Shown one piece after another: positions 62,494-64,000 of a stretch of DNA of 64,000 nt. The notes beneath the pieces are model-generated. The model did not search any database. It had not been told where the DNA came from and saw only the letters and a list, made by a program, of their open reading frames with translations. Every line of letters begins with the position of its first letter. Within the stretch, counting starts at the first letter, position 1. Origin of the DNA: Hirschia sp964352025 (GTDB taxonomy: Bacteria; Pseudomonadota; Alphaproteobacteria; Caulobacterales; Hyphomonadaceae); contig CAYGPZ010000003.1 in assembly GCA_964352025.1 (NCBI GenBank), positions 161,433 through 225,432 on the forward strand, given 5' to 3'. The translations under genes and the position numbers were made by a program.

Positions 62494-62529
62494 CGCCTCT
62501 ATGAATTTTCATCACGGAGGCGTTTTTTT
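62494..62529. terminator. Bidirectional terminator between ppx and rnd
   Basis: CGCCTC/GAGGCG encloses a second small stem, ATGAA-tt-TTCAT; T-run after and A-run before. It serves both convergent genes. Confidence 0.88.
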
Positions 62530-62549
62530 ATATTCGGAAGATCAGGTTA

Positions 62550-63722
62550 TTAGACGTCAAATACTTTGACACCTGTGCCTGATATCGCGATGGCGATTTT
62601 ACCTTCTTTGAGTTTCATTGCCAAATTACCAAAAACCTCACGTCGCCATCCACGCATTGCTTGGACATCTGGCTCTGCATCACATGCTATGCGTTCTACA
62701 TCAGCAGCATTGGCGATTAGACGAGGGGCGACATCGGCTTCTTCAGCAACATGTTTCAGCAAAACTTTGAGTAGATCGCCAACGGCACCCGGAGGGGATG
62801 TGTTGTGTGGTCGCTTGGGTATCTCCGGGGCGTATGCATCGGGGTTATCAATGGCGGCATTAATCGCATCCAGAAGCGATTGCCCGTGCTTTGATTTCGC
62901 AAATCCTTTGGGAACAGCACGCAATCTATCCATCGCTTGAGCATCGCGTGGTTTTTGTTGTGCAATTTCCTGCACAGCGTCATCCTTCAGGACGCGTGAA
63001 CGTGGTTTGTCCAGCTCTTGAGCTAGCTTTTCGCGCCATTCAGATACGGATGCGATTAAGGCCAGATAATCCTTGCGAGGTTTGCGAATTTTCATCCGTT
63101 TCCAAGCATTTTTCGGATTTGTGTCATAGGTTTGCGGATTGACGAGAATTTCTGTTTCTTCCTCAATCCAGCCCATGCGGTCGAGCTTTTCCATCTTGGC
63201 CTTTAGCTTTACATAACAATGGCGTAAGTGGGTGACATCTCCTCGTGCATAATCGAGCTGTTTTTCAGTCAACGGACGGCGCTGCCAGTCTGTAAACTGT
63301 GACGACTTGTCGACGCGTGCTTTTAGTAGCTGAGAGACTAAGTTCTCATAAGAAACCGAATCGCCAAGACCACAAGCCATAGCTGCAATTTGAGAATCAA
63401 ATATCGGGGCAGGTGGTGTACCGATAAGTTTCGTGAAAATTTCCATATCCTGTCGGGCAGCATGAAAAATTTTCATACGTGACGTGTCAGCCATTAAATC
63501 TAAAAATGGCTTTAAATCGATGTCAGGAGACAGTGGATCTATAAGACAGTCAAACTCTAAAGTAGCAGCTTGAATCAGACAAAGTTTCGGCCAAAAGGTC
63601 GATTCTCTGTGGAATTCAGTATCAACAGCGATAAATTCGCCTTTTTTCAGTTCCTCACAGGCTTTGATAAGCCCGTCAGTGTCTGTTACTAACTTCAATT
63701 CATCGCGGGTGTTTGATGGCAC
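62550..63722 (-). CDS. rnd: Ribonuclease D
   Basis: 3'-5' exoribonuclease that trims tRNA. A 390-residue protein with the DEDD catalytic set: VDTEFHRE near 33-40, FHAARQDMEIF, and LDYARGDVTHLRHCY. Two HRDC-like helical domains follow, the first including YLALIASVSEWREKLAQELDKPRSRVLKDD. The GTG at 63722 has AAGGAG about eight bases before it. Confidence 0.95.
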   Translation of the reverse strand: MPSNTRDELKLVTDTDGLIKACEELKKGEFIAVDTEFHRESTFWPKLCLIQAATLEFDCLIDPLSPDIDLKPFLDLMADTSRMKIFHAARQDMEIFTKLIGTPPAPIFDSQIAAMACGLGDSVSYENLVSQLLKARVDKSSQFTDWQRRPLTEKQLDYARGDVTHLRHCYVKLKAKMEKLDRMGWIEEETEILVNPQTYDTNPKNAWKRMKIRKPRKDYLALIASVSEWREKLAQELDKPRSRVLKDDAVQEIAQQKPRDAQAMDRLRAVPKGFAKSKHGQSLLDAINAAIDNPDAYAPEIPKRPHNTSPPGAVGDLLKVLLKHVAEEADVAPRLIANAADVERIACDAEPDVQAMRGWRREVFGNLAMKLKEGKIAIAISGTGVKVFDV

Positions 63723-63809
63723 ACCAGCTCCTTCCTAAACGCTATCGCTTGACAAGCGGCCCAGAACGGTGTGCTTGTCCGCCAAACTTTCTCAACGGAG
63801 ACTCCAAGA

Positions 63810-64000
63810 ATGCACGCTTACCGTACGCACACATGCGGCCAACTAAGATCCGAACATGTAGGTGAAACCGTACGCATTAGCGGTTGGGTTCATCGTAAGC
63901 GCGACCACGGGGGTCTATTGTTTATAGACTTACGCGATCATTATGGTCTGACGCAATGCGTAGTTCAGCCAGATAATGCGCATTTTTCCACTTTAGAGCG
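63810..64000 (+). CDS. aspS: Aspartate--tRNA ligase, N-terminal part (runs off the window)
   Basis: The ATG at 63810 is preceded by CGGAG. The visible 63 residues, MHAYRTHTCGQLRSEHVGE followed by VRISGWVHRKRDHGGLLFIDLRDHYGLTQCVV, are the OB-fold anticodon-binding domain of bacterial AspRS. It is divergent from rnd across 87 bases. Whether it is the discriminating or the Asp/Asn-type enzyme cannot be judged from this part. Confidence 0.95.
   Translation, partial: MHAYRTHTCGQLRSEHVGETVRISGWVHRKRDHGGLLFIDLRDHYGLTQCVVQPDNAHFSTLE

Overview
The window looks like the chromosome of an alphaproteobacterium of the Caulobacterales/Maricaulales (Hyphomonadaceae-like) group with moderate GC. This rests on the gene content and on conserved blocks as I remember them from that group: rpsF-rpsR-rplI followed by dnaB-alr-radA-cvpA-purF, fabD-fabG-acpP-fabF-mltG-yicC-gmk, lptF-lptG-lptD-surA-pdxA-ksgA, pepA-holC-ndk, and purM/purN with DUF2066-hdaA-ppk-ppx-rnd-aspS. 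No rRNA, tRNA, CRISPR array, prophage or insertion sequence was seen.

Layout. 1-3.6 kb: surface polysaccharide genes on the minus strand (initiating glycosylphosphotransferase, two GT2 enzymes, a NodB-type deacetylase), a set that resembles holdfast synthesis genes. 3.8-7.6 kb: a tight three-gene minus-strand operon of coiled-coil and membrane proteins with no recognised function. 7.7-14.2 kb: SRAP/YedK-like DNA repair gene, a divergent MarR regulator, NnrU, panB, then a YfgM-like TPR protein, bamB and der. 14.3-17.1 kb: a PEP-carboxylase-fold protein whose active site looks degraded. 17.3-26.2 kb: SDR, purF, cvpA, radA, mlaF, mlaE, alr and dnaB, all on the minus strand. 26.3-27.8 kb: a MauG-type di-heme peroxidase with an N-terminal Ig-like domain. 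28-29.3 kb: rplI, rpsR and rpsF with a structured leader. 29.3-30.8 kb: about 1.5 kb without a convincing gene, packed with eight short inverted repeats, then an orphan lipoprotein.

31.7-37.7 kb: fatty acid synthesis genes, mltG, yicC and gmk. 38-41.5 kb: a likely accessory insert (a GGDEF-EAL protein, a decayed copy of the ksgA 3' end, and a secreted alpha/beta-hydrolase lacking the usual nucleophile). 41.5-49.5 kb: ksgA, pdxA, surA, lptD, lptG and lptF, an outer-membrane biogenesis block. 49.7-52.9 kb: pepA, holC, a DUF4262 protein and ndk. 53-55 kb: the most unusual locus, described below. 55-64 kb: purN, purM, DUF2066, hdaA, ppk, ppx, rnd and the start of aspS.

The best candidate for something undescribed is at 53.07-53.93 kb. 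A full-length PII signal protein (all nucleotide-binding residues and the uridylylation tyrosine present) is fused in frame behind a ribbon-helix-helix DNA-binding domain. It is transcribed divergently from a 60-residue protein made of three YRG motifs that resemble the tip of the PII T-loop. The shared intergenic region carries six GTAA half-sites, three in each orientation. Together they look like a nitrogen- or energy-sensing, self-regulated DNA-binding PII switch. An internal ATG with a strong ribosome binding site could also release free PII from the same message.
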